A DNA stretch of 64,000 bases. Origin: Crossiella sp. S99.2 (GTDB lineage Bacteria; Actinomycetota; Actinomycetes; Mycobacteriales; Pseudonocardiaceae). This document shows, piece by piece, positions 35,887-44,241 of the stretch (position 1 is the stretch's first letter; each line of letters starts with the position of its first letter). Made by a program: the position numbers and the translations under genes. The stretch lies in assembly GCF_023094165.1 (NCBI RefSeq), contig NZ_JALMDK010000001.1, positions 930,001 through 994,000 of the forward strand. The letters run 5' to 3'. The notes under the pieces are model-generated. The model was not told the origin of the DNA. It did no database searches and saw only the letters and a list, made by a program, of their open reading frames with translations.

Positions 35887-36906
35887 ATGAGACTGCTGGT
35901 GTTGGGCGGGTCGTGGTTCCTCGGCCGGACCATCGTTGAAGCCGCGCTGTCCCAGGGATGGGATGTCACGTCGTTTCGCCGTGGCAAGACCGGTCACAGT
36001 GTCCCCGGGGTCAAGCTGATCAAGGGTGATAGGGAAGATCCGGACAGTTTGAGGAATCTAGCCAAGCAGGGCCCTTGGGACGCCGTGATCGATACGAGCG
36101 GATTTGTTCCACGGGTAGTACTCGAAACAGCTAAGGCCCTAGAGACTGTGGCTAGTCGATACGTCTTCATATCCACGGTTTCTGTGTACGAAGGTTGGCC
36201 GATTTCGCCACTCACGGAAATTTCGCCAGTTTTGGAGTGCCCGTACGATGCAGGGGAAGATTTCGGCTTCGAGGGCGACCCGGGGCCGAGTATGTACGGG
36301 TTTCAGAAGGCGGGGGCAGAAACTGCGGTCAAGCACGTTTTTGGGGAGGCTGCCACAACCGTAATTCGACCCGGGGTAATTCTTGGGCCGTATGAGTACG
36401 TCGGTAGGCTTCCGTGGTGGTTGAGAAGAGTCGAGCGCGGAGGCAAGATTCTTGCTCCGGGTAACCCAGGCCGTTCTATTCAGCCGATCGACGTTCGAGA
36501 CGTGGCACAGTTTGCAGCCAAATGTGCGGGCGGGCTTCCGGGTACCTTCAACGCCACTGCCGAAGGGCATGACACTTTTAACGACTTCCTGACTTCGTGC
36601 AAAGAAGTGACGAAGAGTGATGCGACTTTCGAATGGGTTGCTGAGGATCTCCTCATCGAACACGGAGTCAAGCAATGGACCGAGATTCCGCTATGGCGGA
36701 CTTACGCTGGCGCATGGAACGTGGACTCATCGAATGCGCGAGCTGCGGGCCTTACTTGCAGGCCAATCACGGAAACCGTGTCGGATACCTGGGAGTGGCT
36801 TACCGCTAACGGTAGCCTGGTTGAGCACGAACGACAGGGAGAACAGGGAATCGCACCAGAAAAGGAGGCTAGGATTCTGGCAGAATGGGCAAGCAAGGTC
36901 CATTAG
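35887..36906 (+). CDS. NAD(P)-dependent epimerase/dehydratase (element cargo)
   Basis: A 339-residue short-chain dehydrogenase of the extended type. The nucleotide motif is LVLGGSWFLGRTIVEAAL at residue 4, the catalytic Ser lies in YVFISTVSVYEG and the Tyr-Lys pair in MYGFQKAGAE. The substrate is unknown; relatives act on nucleotide sugars or are unassigned. Its GC content and codon use (for example many TTT, ATT and AAG codons) differ sharply from the chromosome, so it was acquired. It converges with the HTH-TPR gene and overlaps it by 4 bp. Confidence 0.82.
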   Translation: MRLLVLGGSWFLGRTIVEAALSQGWDVTSFRRGKTGHSVPGVKLIKGDREDPDSLRNLAKQGPWDAVIDTSGFVPRVVLETAKALETVASRYVFISTVSVYEGWPISPLTEISPVLECPYDAGEDFGFEGDPGPSMYGFQKAGAETAVKHVFGEAATTVIRPGVILGPYEYVGRLPWWLRRVERGGKILAPGNPGRSIQPIDVRDVAQFAAKCAGGLPGTFNATAEGHDTFNDFLTSCKEVTKSDATFEWVAEDLLIEHGVKQWTEIPLWRTYAGAWNVDSSNARAAGLTCRPITETVSDTWEWLTANGSLVEHERQGEQGIAPEKEARILAEWASKVH

Positions 36907-38201
36907 CTGAGTCCGGACTCGATCTCAGGTCGCTTCACGCGCCCGATTGCATCACCCGCGAAGCTCTTAATTCGCTCAGAGATTCGAGTAGCCTCAATAG
37001 ACCCTCTGAACTGCTGGGTGCCGAGGACCTTATCCATGTTCTCAAGTCGTTTGATTAGCGCTTCAGTGCGCATATCTCTGCTCAGTCTGAGAACTGGTAG
37101 CAATGAGTCCTCGGCCCCGGCAAGGTCTCGACCAATAACCCGGGCGGCTCCCAAGTCGATACGTGCCGCAAGTTGACCGGCCGTCCAGCGGTTTTCTTCT
37201 TCTTGTTCCGCGAAAAGGCCCAGGGCAAGGTTTGCGTTACTCTCGGCGTTCTCTGAATCTCCCAACGCGACGTATGCGGAGCTTGCGCAAAGTGTAGCCC
37301 GCGCTCGATCAAAAGCCAGCTCTCCGCCTGTCTCATCAAGAAATAGATCCTGTCCGGCAAGCTCCAATTCGTCTTGCATAAGATTTAGGGTTGACTCTAC
37401 TTCCTTGCGGGAACCAAGCATTGCCAGAGCGCGGGAGTAAACCGCGTACAGCCTGACTCGCGCGGTCCCGCGCGGAGCTTCGAGAATCGCAGCCTCTGCG
37501 ATTCGCTTCGCATCCTTGGGCCTACTCGACCATAGCGCAATGGTTACCTCCAGTGCGCGCGCCCAGGAACAAAGGCTAGGCTCATCGATTAGCTGCCCAT
37601 ATGTGTAAGCCGCGCGGGCCTGATCCGCCGCAACAGCGGGCTGTCCAAGATCCCAACTGACAGAGGACAAAAGTCCGCAGAGTTGCCCCGCCGCTGCATA
37701 AAGCTCTGCCTTCTGTCGTGGCTTATTCGTCATCTTAAGAAGATCGTAGACTGCATTGCGCTGACTCACTAGGTCTACCAGTAGCGCAAAGGGCGGCTTA
37801 TTGAAGTACTCGCTTGCTGCAAGGCGCGCGTCTGCCAGTACCTGTTCGATAGGGCCCGGCTGGATAGACGCGGCGGCCGCACGCGCATGCTCTACCGATT
37901 CACGCCCGGCGGTCATTACCCGTTCCACCTCCGTCATTCTGTTGAGCGTAACCAAATTGCTAGTACTGGGCTTTGCGGGAGGCCCGAATAGGCTGTCAAC
38001 GCCCTCGTGGAACAGCTTCTCCAGCGTCTCCTTAACCTGTGCACCACGGGGGCGCGTCGCAACATTTCCAGATACCCACCAATGAGCGGTTCGGTCGGGT
38101 AGCTCTACCCCTCCAATCTCTCGATATGCCCGCCGAAAATCGATGACATCCCAAGATCGTTCCCGAATCAACTGATCGAGTCGGTTGGCGGGTGCCTTCA
38201 T
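36903..38201 (-). CDS. HTH regulator with TPR-like helical repeats (element cargo)
   Basis: A 432-residue protein. The N-terminus (LDQLIRERSWDVIDFRRAYREIGG, then HWWVSGNVATRPRGAQ and LEKLF) has the layout of an XRE-type helix-turn-helix, and residues 120-400 form helical TPR-like repeats (LYAAAGQLCGLLSSVSWDL, DQARAAYTYGQLI, LAMLGSRKEVE). Such proteins in actinomycetes bind signals or partner proteins. Low GC content like its neighbour, with which it converges. It probably binds the repeats at 38296-38327 in its own leader region. Confidence 0.75.
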   Translation of the reverse strand: MKAPANRLDQLIRERSWDVIDFRRAYREIGGVELPDRTAHWWVSGNVATRPRGAQVKETLEKLFHEGVDSLFGPPAKPSTSNLVTLNRMTEVERVMTAGRESVEHARAAAASIQPGPIEQVLADARLAASEYFNKPPFALLVDLVSQRNAVYDLLKMTNKPRQKAELYAAAGQLCGLLSSVSWDLGQPAVAADQARAAYTYGQLIDEPSLCSWARALEVTIALWSSRPKDAKRIAEAAILEAPRGTARVRLYAVYSRALAMLGSRKEVESTLNLMQDELELAGQDLFLDETGGELAFDRARATLCASSAYVALGDSENAESNANLALGLFAEQEEENRWTAGQLAARIDLGAARVIGRDLAGAEDSLLPVLRLSRDMRTEALIKRLENMDKVLGTQQFRGSIEATRISERIKSFAGDAIGRVKRPEIESGLS

Positions 38202-38295
38202 AGCCCGTTCACCCTTTCAGCCGTACCGCCATCCGTGACCCACCGAGCCCGACTGTACGGCCCTCCCCGCCTGCGCCACGGGTGCGCGTAGGAAA

Positions 38296-38327
38296 CTTGC
38301 GGTGAGTTGCAGGGTCTTGCAGTGAGT
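38296..38327. promoter_or_regulatory. Direct repeats in the HTH-TPR/small-protein control region
   Basis: CTTGCGGTGAGT at 38296-38307 and CTTGCAGTGAGT at 38316-38327 differ by one base and are 20 bp apart. They lie in the 261-bp space between the divergent HTH-TPR gene and the first small cysteine-motif gene and are good operator candidates. Confidence 0.5.
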
Positions 38328-38462
38328 GCCGTCTCTGTTGCTGCCTCCATCAGTCCATGGTTACACCACAGGTGCCCAGAGTGCACCTTTCAGCACACAA
38401 CTGCCGATGCGGATAGGTGCTGACGGCCATGACTAGGTGAGTGACGGAAGGGTGGGCCCGCC

Positions 38463-38819
38463 GTGACGAATGAAATTGCGGAAACCATCCGGGCTGCTGA
38501 GATGACGTCCCGTGACGGTACAAGCCACTATGTGACGCTGGCCGCCATAGCTAGCGGTATTGCTCAAGACAAAGGTAGGTACAGCACGCTCTGTGGCGTA
38601 TCCATTCAGGTTGCCCCTATGGTGACTCCTCCCCGGTGTCGGTGCACTTCCTGCTTGACGGCAAGAGTGTTTCCGGGCAGGAAGTTTATGAAGCCGCTAG
38701 AGGCTCCAGATTCATGCGCATCGCTCGCGCGGCCCAAACATGCCCGTGTCGGTTTTCTCAGGTATGCATTCCGCTGCCTGTGTCGGCCGCTAAGCAAGGG
38801 TGGCAGCCATGACGGATGA
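38463..38819 (+). CDS. Small cysteine-motif protein 1 of a tandem family
   Basis: A 118-residue basic protein starting at GTG 38463. It contains RYSTLCGVSI and, 20 residues later, CRCTSCLTAR, the pattern LCG...CxxC that recurs in the next genes. The four cysteines could bind zinc. The last 40 residues (KHARVGFLRYAFRCLCRPL) share less with the others. Overlaps the next gene's start by 11 bp. Function unknown. Confidence 0.55.
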   Translation: MTNEIAETIRAAEMTSRDGTSHYVTLAAIASGIAQDKGRYSTLCGVSIQVAPMVTPPRCRCTSCLTARVFPGRKFMKPLEAPDSCASLARPKHARVGFLRYAFRCLCRPLSKGGSHDG

Positions 38820-39177
38820 GCTAATCGCCCTGACGTTGCGTGCCGACATGCACATGCCTGCCGTTCACATGGGAACCATTAAGGCCCGGCCTGCGGAACT
38901 GGCTCACGAGAATAGGGGTGTTCTACCGGCTCGGCGACTTTCCCTGCTGTGCGGACGTGTTCTCTCCAATGCCCGATCCGAAGCTGTCTCGGCCGACCTC
39001 CGGAACGATTCGATTGTCTGCAAAGGCTGTGTTCTCGCAGTGCCGCAGGAACACTTGGGGTTCCTGCCGACGCGATACCAGCGGCCCGGAATGCGGAAGT
39101 GGCTGGCCGGTGCCACTCCGCTTCCCGCTGACCGAATGGGCGGAACGAAGAGGAAGAAGGTTCGCCATGTGGGTTAA
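38809..39177 (+). CDS. Small cysteine-motif protein 2 of a tandem family
   Basis: A 122-residue protein. The core is LSLLCGRVLS, then SIVCKGCVLAVPQEHLGFLP and YQRPGMRKWL. This core is shared with proteins 3 and 4 of the run: a single cysteine in a CGR-like turn, about 20 residues to CxxC, then a P..(H/F)...LP..Y....R tail. The ATG at 38809 lies within the end of the preceding gene. Function unknown; a zinc-binding domain is likely. Confidence 0.6.
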   Translation: MTDELIALTLRADMHMPAVHMGTIKARPAELAHENRGVLPARRLSLLCGRVLSNARSEAVSADLRNDSIVCKGCVLAVPQEHLGFLPTRYQRPGMRKWLAGATPLPADRMGGTKRKKVRHVG

Positions 39178-39541
39178 CGGGGACCCGGTGGGCTCGTGTC
39201 GGGTGCGACAGGTGGGCGTGATCCTCCCGAGTGACGGGAACGGGTCTGTGCGTTCGCTTCCGTTGACTCATATCGCACCTGTGGCGGTAGTCGGGGGCGA
39301 ATGTGAGGAGAGCTTGCCGGAGGTGATCACGTTGTATTGCCTGGCCGTGGTCAAGTCCGCAGAAGTCGAAGAGGCGGAGATTCACGTGGATTCGACGCTG
39401 TGCCTCATGTGCGCCTTGTCGATTCCCGAGGAATTTTACGACGTTCTGCCCCCGATCTATCAGGATCTAGCCTTCCGGAAGCAGTTGGCCGAACTCGTCT
39501 TCAGCCTTCTATCGGGAGAGGAAAAGGCGGGCGCGCAATGA
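39167..39541 (+). CDS. Small cysteine-motif protein 3 of a tandem family
   Basis: A 124-residue protein with ITLYCLAVV, TLCLMCALSIPEEFYDVLP and IYQDLAFRKQLAELV, the same core as proteins 2 and 4 but with CLA in place of CGR. The ATG at 39167 has GAAGG six bases upstream and lies inside the end of gene 2. The stop overlaps the next start in ATGA, so the run is translated as one coupled unit. Confidence 0.62.
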   Translation: MWVNGDPVGSCRVRQVGVILPSDGNGSVRSLPLTHIAPVAVVGGECEESLPEVITLYCLAVVKSAEVEEAEIHVDSTLCLMCALSIPEEFYDVLPPIYQDLAFRKQLAELVFSLLSGEEKAGAQ

Positions 39542-39969
39542 CCGGCCGGAAATCTGCGTCCGCACAGTCCGGCGATATGATCCACGTCGGTCTGGTGATC
39601 ACTGCTGAGCCGCCGGTCGGTATCCCGATTATCCATATCAGCGCCGTCCCGAAACACGTATACGTGAAGGAACAGAAAGGCTGCCTGCCGGAACGGGTGA
39701 AACTGTACTGCGGGCGGAGTCTCGGCGCGGTCAATGTCGAGCTGGCGGCCATTGGTCCCGCCTCGGTCATCTGTCACCAATGCGCCCTGTTCCTGCCCGA
39801 GAAGCATTGGGCGATTCTTCCCTTCTCGTACAGGGACCCGGCATTTCGGAGAACCATCTCGCGAATGGTGATTGAAGCTCCGGGAGGAGATCACCGCAGA
39901 TCCGTCGCGGTCTACCGCAGTTCCAGGCACCATGCGGCGCATCAGGGAGAGGCCGGTGGGAGAAAATGA
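39538..39969 (+). CDS. Small cysteine-motif protein 4 of a tandem family
   Basis: A 143-residue protein with VKLYCGRSLG, VICHQCALFLPEKHWAILP and YRDPAFRRTISRMV. It is the clearest member of the family. The ATG at 39538 overlaps the stop of gene 3. The C-terminal 30 residues are His- and Arg-rich (YRSSRHHAAHQ) and overlap the start region of the next gene. Confidence 0.62.
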   Translation: MTGRKSASAQSGDMIHVGLVITAEPPVGIPIIHISAVPKHVYVKEQKGCLPERVKLYCGRSLGAVNVELAAIGPASVICHQCALFLPEKHWAILPFSYRDPAFRRTISRMVIEAPGGDHRRSVAVYRSSRHHAAHQGEAGGRK

Positions 39970-40186
39970 CTACCCGGCCGGTCGTCGGGTCCATCTACTC
40001 GACAGCGCCTATGACGGCAAAACCCATATCGTCATCGTGGCAGGGACGGATAAACGCGGCAGTCAGATTCTCACCGGCTGCTATCTCTACCGCGACACGA
40101 CCAAGATTGGGTGGGGTGCTCGCCCCGGCGCTGTTGAGTGCTTCGCCTGCATGCAGAAATCGAGAAACTTTGTGTCGCCGAAGTAG
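39956..40186 (+). CDS. Small cysteine-motif protein 5, shortened family member
   Basis: A 76-residue protein starting at GTG 39956, six bases after GGGAG; longer starts at 39932 and 39872 are possible. It has ILTGCYLYRD and VECFACMQKS, the single cysteine and CxxC pair of the family, but lacks the C-terminal tail. It overlaps gene 4 by 14 bp. Function unknown. Confidence 0.5.
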   Translation: MGENDYPAGRRVHLLDSAYDGKTHIVIVAGTDKRGSQILTGCYLYRDTTKIGWGARPGAVECFACMQKSRNFVSPK

Positions 40187-40252
40187 ATAGGGACCGAACC
40201 GCCCCGATTTCCCGGAAAGAGACGGGGGCGGCCCGGCCGAGGGATGGCGCAC

Positions 40253-40282
40253 CACCCCCTGTACCAGAGCGTACAGGGGGTG
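40253..40282 (+). promoter_or_regulatory. Perfect inverted repeat between small genes
   Basis: CACCCCCTGTAC and its exact complement, with a 6-base loop (CAGAGC), lie 66 bp after gene 5 and 54 bp before the gene at 40337. It could act as a terminator for the small-gene run or as an operator for the next gene; no U-tract favours an operator. Confidence 0.5.
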
Positions 40283-40336
40283 ATCGTCATGCGCGGGTCG
40301 TGTGCGATCACCGGAGACGGTGAAAGGGCACACACG

Positions 40337-40636
40337 ATGACCACGCAGGGCGAGTACCACGCGGAGTGCGGGGGCGTGCCGTTCCTGTCGGTGCCTGCGG
40401 GCGGGGCGGCCGAGCTGGTGGGCACGTGGGAGGAGGCTGCGCAGTGGGCGGAGTGGCTGCGAAAGCTGTTGGCGCACAACGGGTTGAGCGAGGATGTCCT
40501 CTACCTTGTCCCCGGGGTGAGCGCGGCCGGACTGGCTCAGGTGACCGTGGTCATGACCCCGGCCGGGGCGGTGGCCTGGGACAGGCTGATACGGGAGGTG
40601 GCTGCGCTGTCCACACAGGACGACGCAGCCGCCTGA
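40337..40636 (+). CDS. Unknown small element protein
   Basis: A 99-residue acidic protein with a helical middle (TWEEAAQWAEWLRKLLAHNG) and a possible beta strand (LAQVTVVMTPAG). The ATG at 40337 has AAAGGG about eight bases upstream. Higher GC than the small cysteine-motif genes. It is followed by a strong terminator and converges with the GntR regulator. I do not recognise the family. Confidence 0.55.
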   Translation: MTTQGEYHAECGGVPFLSVPAGGAAELVGTWEEAAQWAEWLRKLLAHNGLSEDVLYLVPGVSAAGLAQVTVVMTPAGAVAWDRLIREVAALSTQDDAAA

Positions 40637-40641
40637 CGTGA

Positions 40642-40676
40642 CAAGACCCGGCCGGAGAAGGACCGGCCGGGTCTTG
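40642..40676. terminator. Bidirectional terminator between the small gene and the GntR gene
   Basis: A perfect 14-bp stem (CAAGACCCGGCCGG and its complement) with a 7-base loop, 5 bp after the stop of the 99-residue gene and 13 bp beyond the GntR gene's end. Confidence 0.8.
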
Positions 40677-40689
40677 TTGTGGCGGAAAG

Positions 40690-41457
40690 TCAGGATGTGG
40701 CCAGGGCGGCCGGGCGGACCGGGTAGGCCAGTTGCGCCGCATCGGCGCAGATGTGGATTTCCTCGGCCGCCCATACATGCGCGTTCTCATCCCGGACCTG
40801 CCTGCGAATAACCAGCATGGGCGTAGCCGGGGGAATGTTGAGGGTGGCCGCGTCATCGGGTGTGGGCATAACGGCGGTGACGTAGTCGACCATGTCGAGT
40901 TCGGTGCCGTGACCGGCGAGGATGCCATAGAGGTCATTCGGGTCCCGGAACGGATGTTCTTTGAGTTCCGGAATCGCGCTGGCGGTGGTGAACGGCACGT
41001 AGAGGCGGTGAGTCCTCTTCCGGCCGCCCTCGGCCACGTGCACCGTGTCGCAGACGAACACCGGCGTATGTTCGGCGATTCCCAGCAGGGAGGCCAGTTG
41101 CCGATCGGCCTCGACCCGGTAGGTCAGAGGTTCGCCGTGGGGGGTCCAGGCCGCCGCGTCCGGGTCGGTCAGCCCAACGGCGGCCCCGGGGTGGCTGGCG
41201 GGCTGGCTGGCCAGGCTGCGGGGGTAGGTGCGGGTGGTGCGGTGGCGGTCGCGCACGAAGGAACCCCGGCCCTGCAAGCTCTGGATCAAGCCTTCCTCGC
41301 GGAGCACGCTCACGGCCTTGCGGACTGAGCCGAGGGAAGCGCTGAATTCCTGGACTAGGGCGCGGTCACTGGGGATGGGGTCGCCCGGCCGGAGTTCCTC
41401 GCTGGTGATCTGGGCGCGGATCTTGTCGGCAATGTCGCGGTAGAGGTACGTCGTCAT
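40690..41457 (-). CDS. GntR-family regulator with UTRA domain (KorSA-like)
   Basis: A 255-residue repressor-type protein. The winged helix is YRDIADKIRAQITSEELRPG, PSDRALVQEFSASLGSVRKA and GLIQSLQGRGSFV in residues 1-70; residues about 90-250 are a UTRA ligand domain. Its position directly upstream of and divergent from the transfer genes is that of KorSA in pSAM2-type elements, which keeps transfer genes silent. The three half-palindromic sites at 41577-41650 are its probable operators. Confidence 0.85.
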   Translation of the reverse strand: MTTYLYRDIADKIRAQITSEELRPGDPIPSDRALVQEFSASLGSVRKAVSVLREEGLIQSLQGRGSFVRDRHRTTRTYPRSLASQPASHPGAAVGLTDPDAAAWTPHGEPLTYRVEADRQLASLLGIAEHTPVFVCDTVHVAEGGRKRTHRLYVPFTTASAIPELKEHPFRDPNDLYGILAGHGTELDMVDYVTAVMPTPDDAATLNIPPATPMLVIRRQVRDENAHVWAAEEIHICADAAQLAYPVRPAALATS

Positions 41458-41576
41458 GGTCGCTTCCTGACCTTGGGTGCCGCCTGTGGCGGCTGCGCTG
41501 CTTCCGGTGTCTCGCTGGTGTCTGTGGCCTCTGTCGGCCTCTGTCGGTGTCTGCTGTTGCGCACTGCTCAGGCTAG

Positions 41577-41650
41577 GTGCTCTACAGCAGTGTGTCCAGT
41601 CGTGTTATGGTGCTTCGTAACACTGCTCTATAGCAGTGCGATAGAGCAGT
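41577..41650. promoter_or_regulatory. Operator repeats between the GntR gene and the transfer genes
   Basis: The palindrome ACTGCTCTATAGCAGT (41622-41637) has a related site GTGCTCTACAGCAGTG at 41577-41592 and an inverted half (TAGAGCAGT) at 41642-41650. They sit in the 247-bp gene-free space upstream of the transfer genes. Three related sites in a GntR-divergent control region are good candidates for the operators of that regulator. Confidence 0.7.
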
Positions 41651-41704
41651 CAGGCGGGGAAGCGCCCCGCCGACCATCACACGACCGAAAGGCACTACGC
41701 ACCC

Positions 41705-41929
41705 ATGATGACCTGGGAAAACATGCAAGAACGACTGGTCAGGCTCTCCGTGCTGGCCGAAGAGCTGGGCACCGTCGCGGCCGGGCCGGTCACGACGTGG
41801 CTGTACCGGGAGATCGAGACCGAATGCGCCCTGCTCGCGACAGCGGCCGGGGAATACATCGACGAGTGCGAGCGGCTCGACCGCCCTCCGGCGGCCGGGC
41901 CCCTCCGTGGCGCGGGTGATGCCGCTTGA
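41705..41929 (+). CDS. Small protein ahead of the translocase gene
   Basis: A 74-residue protein, mostly helical (ENMQERLVRLSVLAEELG, then TWLYREIETECALLATAAGEYIDE). The first of two adjacent ATGs is at 41705. Its stop overlaps the TTG of the translocase gene, so the two are co-translated. It may be a helper of transfer, as several small Spd or Tra proteins are in such elements, but has no family I recognise. Confidence 0.6.
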   Translation: MMTWENMQERLVRLSVLAEELGTVAAGPVTTWLYREIETECALLATAAGEYIDECERLDRPPAAGPLRGAGDAA

Positions 41930-44241
41930 GGCCCGATGACGGCGCGGGCGACCCGCGCGCACAGTCCGGCCCCGTCACCGGGTCGGCAACCACTCCCCTG
42001 ATCAGCACAGATAAAGATCAACATAGCGGCCGGCGGGGCCCGGTCAAGATCAACAAGAGTGGTCCGCGGGAAGCCCGCGGGACGGGGTTGCGGCTCGGGC
42101 TGGCCGCGTGGTGGAACGCTCTGCTGGCCGCCCGGCTGGAGTGGGCCGGGGCCCTCTCACTCTGGCTGGGCCGCTCCGTGTTCGCCGTCCGCGTCGCCCT
42201 CGCCCTGGGCCAGGCGAGGGCCTGGGCATGGCACACCACCGGCCGCGTGCGGGCCTGGCGGTGCTGGGCGCTACTGGGCCGGGCCGGGCGCTGCCTGGGC
42301 CGCCACGTCGCGGCCGGGGCCCGCTGGGTCTGGCACCGTGCCCAACCCCCGGCCCGCGACGCCCTCGGGTGGCTGCGGCACACCGCCCCGCCGCTGCTGC
42401 GGCGCGCCCTGGCCCGGCAGGCACGCCGCGCCCTGCGGCGAGGCCCCCGGGTGCTGGGAAGGCTGATCACCTCCACCGTGATCGGGCTGGTCTGGCTGCT
42501 GGGTGTGCTGGGCCGCTACTGCCTGGCCCTGGATTTCGCCCCCCTGGTGGCCGAGGCCACCCGAGACGGAAAACCCAAGCGTGCCAAGCACTTCCGGGAT
42601 ACCTGGCGCAAGACCGCGATCCGCCGCACGCTGCTGCTGGGCGTGCTGGCCGCCCTGGTGTGGTGGGGCGCTACCCGGCTGCTCGCCCGCTTCGGCAACC
42701 CGGCCGAGGTCGGGCTGGTGCTCGCGGCGGTGGCCGTGTGCGCGTTCATCGGGACCCGGGTCCGCCCGGGTGCCCCCGGGCCCGAGGATGCGCCCGAGGC
42801 CGAAGCGGGCCCGGATGAGCCCTACCCGCTGGCCGATGCCCACACCCGGGCCGAGGTCGCCGAATGCCTGCGGCGGGCCCTCCTAGCTGAGCGTATCGAA
42901 CTGCGCTCCGTTGAGGACGTGGCCCGCCAGCCGTGGGGCTGGGAAGCCGCTGCGGTGCTCAAGCGCGGCACCCCGGCCGACCTGGTGTCCAAACTGGATG
43001 CGATCACCACCACCCTGGACCTGCCGACCCGGGGTGTGCTGGCCACCCCCGATCGGCACCGGGCCGCGCGGATCGTGCTGCGCATGGCCAAACGGGACCC
43101 GTTCGAGGGCTTGCCCGAGGCCCTGTACCGGGCCCCGAACTCTCTGTCCATCCGCGACCCCCACGTGATCGGCCGCCGGATGGACGGGGGTGACCTTTCC
43201 GTTGCCCTGCAAGGGGTTCACGGCATCGTGGTGGGCCTCTCCGGTGCGGGCAAGAGTGTGGCTCTGCGGGCGCTGGCCGATGTGGTCACCGCCTGCCGGG
43301 ATGCCATCGCATGGGATCTGGACCCGGCAGGGAACGGCCTGGACTGCTTCGGTGACGCCGTGGGGCGGCGGGCCCGCACCCCCGAGGAGATCACCGACGC
43401 GCTGACCGTGGCCTACTCCTACGCTGCGGCCCGGCCGGGGATGCTCTCCGCGCTGGGCATGGGTGAGGCGTGGCGGCCCAGTGCCGAGCGTCCCGCGCTG
43501 GTGGTCTTCATCGATGAGTACGCCCGGCTCACCCCGGAGGCCAAGGCGTTGACCATTGGGCTGTTGGGCATCGGCCGCAAGTCGCGGGTGACGGTCATCC
43601 TCGGCACCACCGAGGCCACCTCGGACACCCTCGGGGAGGCCATCGCCGAATCGGCCGCCCTGCGGATTCTGATGCCGTGTCGGCACGCCGACGTGCGCTT
43701 GATGCTGGGGCCCAACAGGATCGCGGAGGGCTGGCGGCCGGATCGGCTCAACGCGGCATCCGGAGACGACCCCGAGGACGCGGGCAAGCTCTACATGGAC
43801 GCGATCGGGTCGCGGGAACCGATCGTGAGCAAGATCCGCGCACTCTCCGCCGAGCATGCGTGGGAACGCGGCGAACACCGGGCCTCGCTGGGTCGTCCGG
43901 AGATGGACGCGGCCACCCGGGCGCGGGCCCAGCGGTTGCGGCCCTCTCCGGCGCTCTCAGCCCCGGTCGCGGGCAAGCACCGGGCGGCTGAGCCGCAGGC
44001 CGATCCACAGGCCGTCGCGGACATCCTCTCGGTGTTCCGGGGCGAGGCCCGGCTGTGGACCGAAGAACTGATCGTGCGCCTGACGGCCCAGTTCCCCCGC
44101 TACCGGTCCTGGGGTGCCGAACAGATCGCGGATGCCTTGCGCCCCTGGGGAATCAGCTCCCAGCAGATCAAGCGCGACGGCCGCAACCGCAACGGCTATG
44201 ACCGGGCCGCGATCCAGGCGGCCTACCGGGAACGGGGGTGA
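41926..44241 (+). CDS. TraB/FtsK-type DNA translocase for element transfer
   Basis: A protein of up to 771 residues. The N-terminal half is basic and carries about three transmembrane segments (VIGLVWLLGVLGRYCLAL, LLLGVLAALVWWGATRLL and VGLVLAAVAVCAFIGT). The ATPase part has Walker A VVGLSGAGKSVALRAL at about 437 and Walker B LVVFIDEYARL at about 527, followed by GRKSRVTVILGTTEATSD. The C-terminal 70 residues (LWTEELIVRLTAQFPRYRSWG) form a winged-helix-like domain that would recognise a clt locus. Single proteins of this type move actinomycete elements as double-stranded DNA. The TTG at 41926 is coupled to the previous gene; the exact start is unsure. Confidence 0.85.
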   Translation: MRPDDGAGDPRAQSGPVTGSATTPLISTDKDQHSGRRGPVKINKSGPREARGTGLRLGLAAWWNALLAARLEWAGALSLWLGRSVFAVRVALALGQARAWAWHTTGRVRAWRCWALLGRAGRCLGRHVAAGARWVWHRAQPPARDALGWLRHTAPPLLRRALARQARRALRRGPRVLGRLITSTVIGLVWLLGVLGRYCLALDFAPLVAEATRDGKPKRAKHFRDTWRKTAIRRTLLLGVLAALVWWGATRLLARFGNPAEVGLVLAAVAVCAFIGTRVRPGAPGPEDAPEAEAGPDEPYPLADAHTRAEVAECLRRALLAERIELRSVEDVARQPWGWEAAAVLKRGTPADLVSKLDAITTTLDLPTRGVLATPDRHRAARIVLRMAKRDPFEGLPEALYRAPNSLSIRDPHVIGRRMDGGDLSVALQGVHGIVVGLSGAGKSVALRALADVVTACRDAIAWDLDPAGNGLDCFGDAVGRRARTPEEITDALTVAYSYAAARPGMLSALGMGEAWRPSAERPALVVFIDEYARLTPEAKALTIGLLGIGRKSRVTVILGTTEATSDTLGEAIAESAALRILMPCRHADVRLMLGPNRIAEGWRPDRLNAASGDDPEDAGKLYMDAIGSREPIVSKIRALSAEHAWERGEHRASLGRPEMDAATRARAQRLRPSPALSAPVAGKHRAAEPQADPQAVADILSVFRGEARLWTEELIVRLTAQFPRYRSWGAEQIADALRPWGISSQQIKRDGRNRNGYDRAAIQAAYRERG

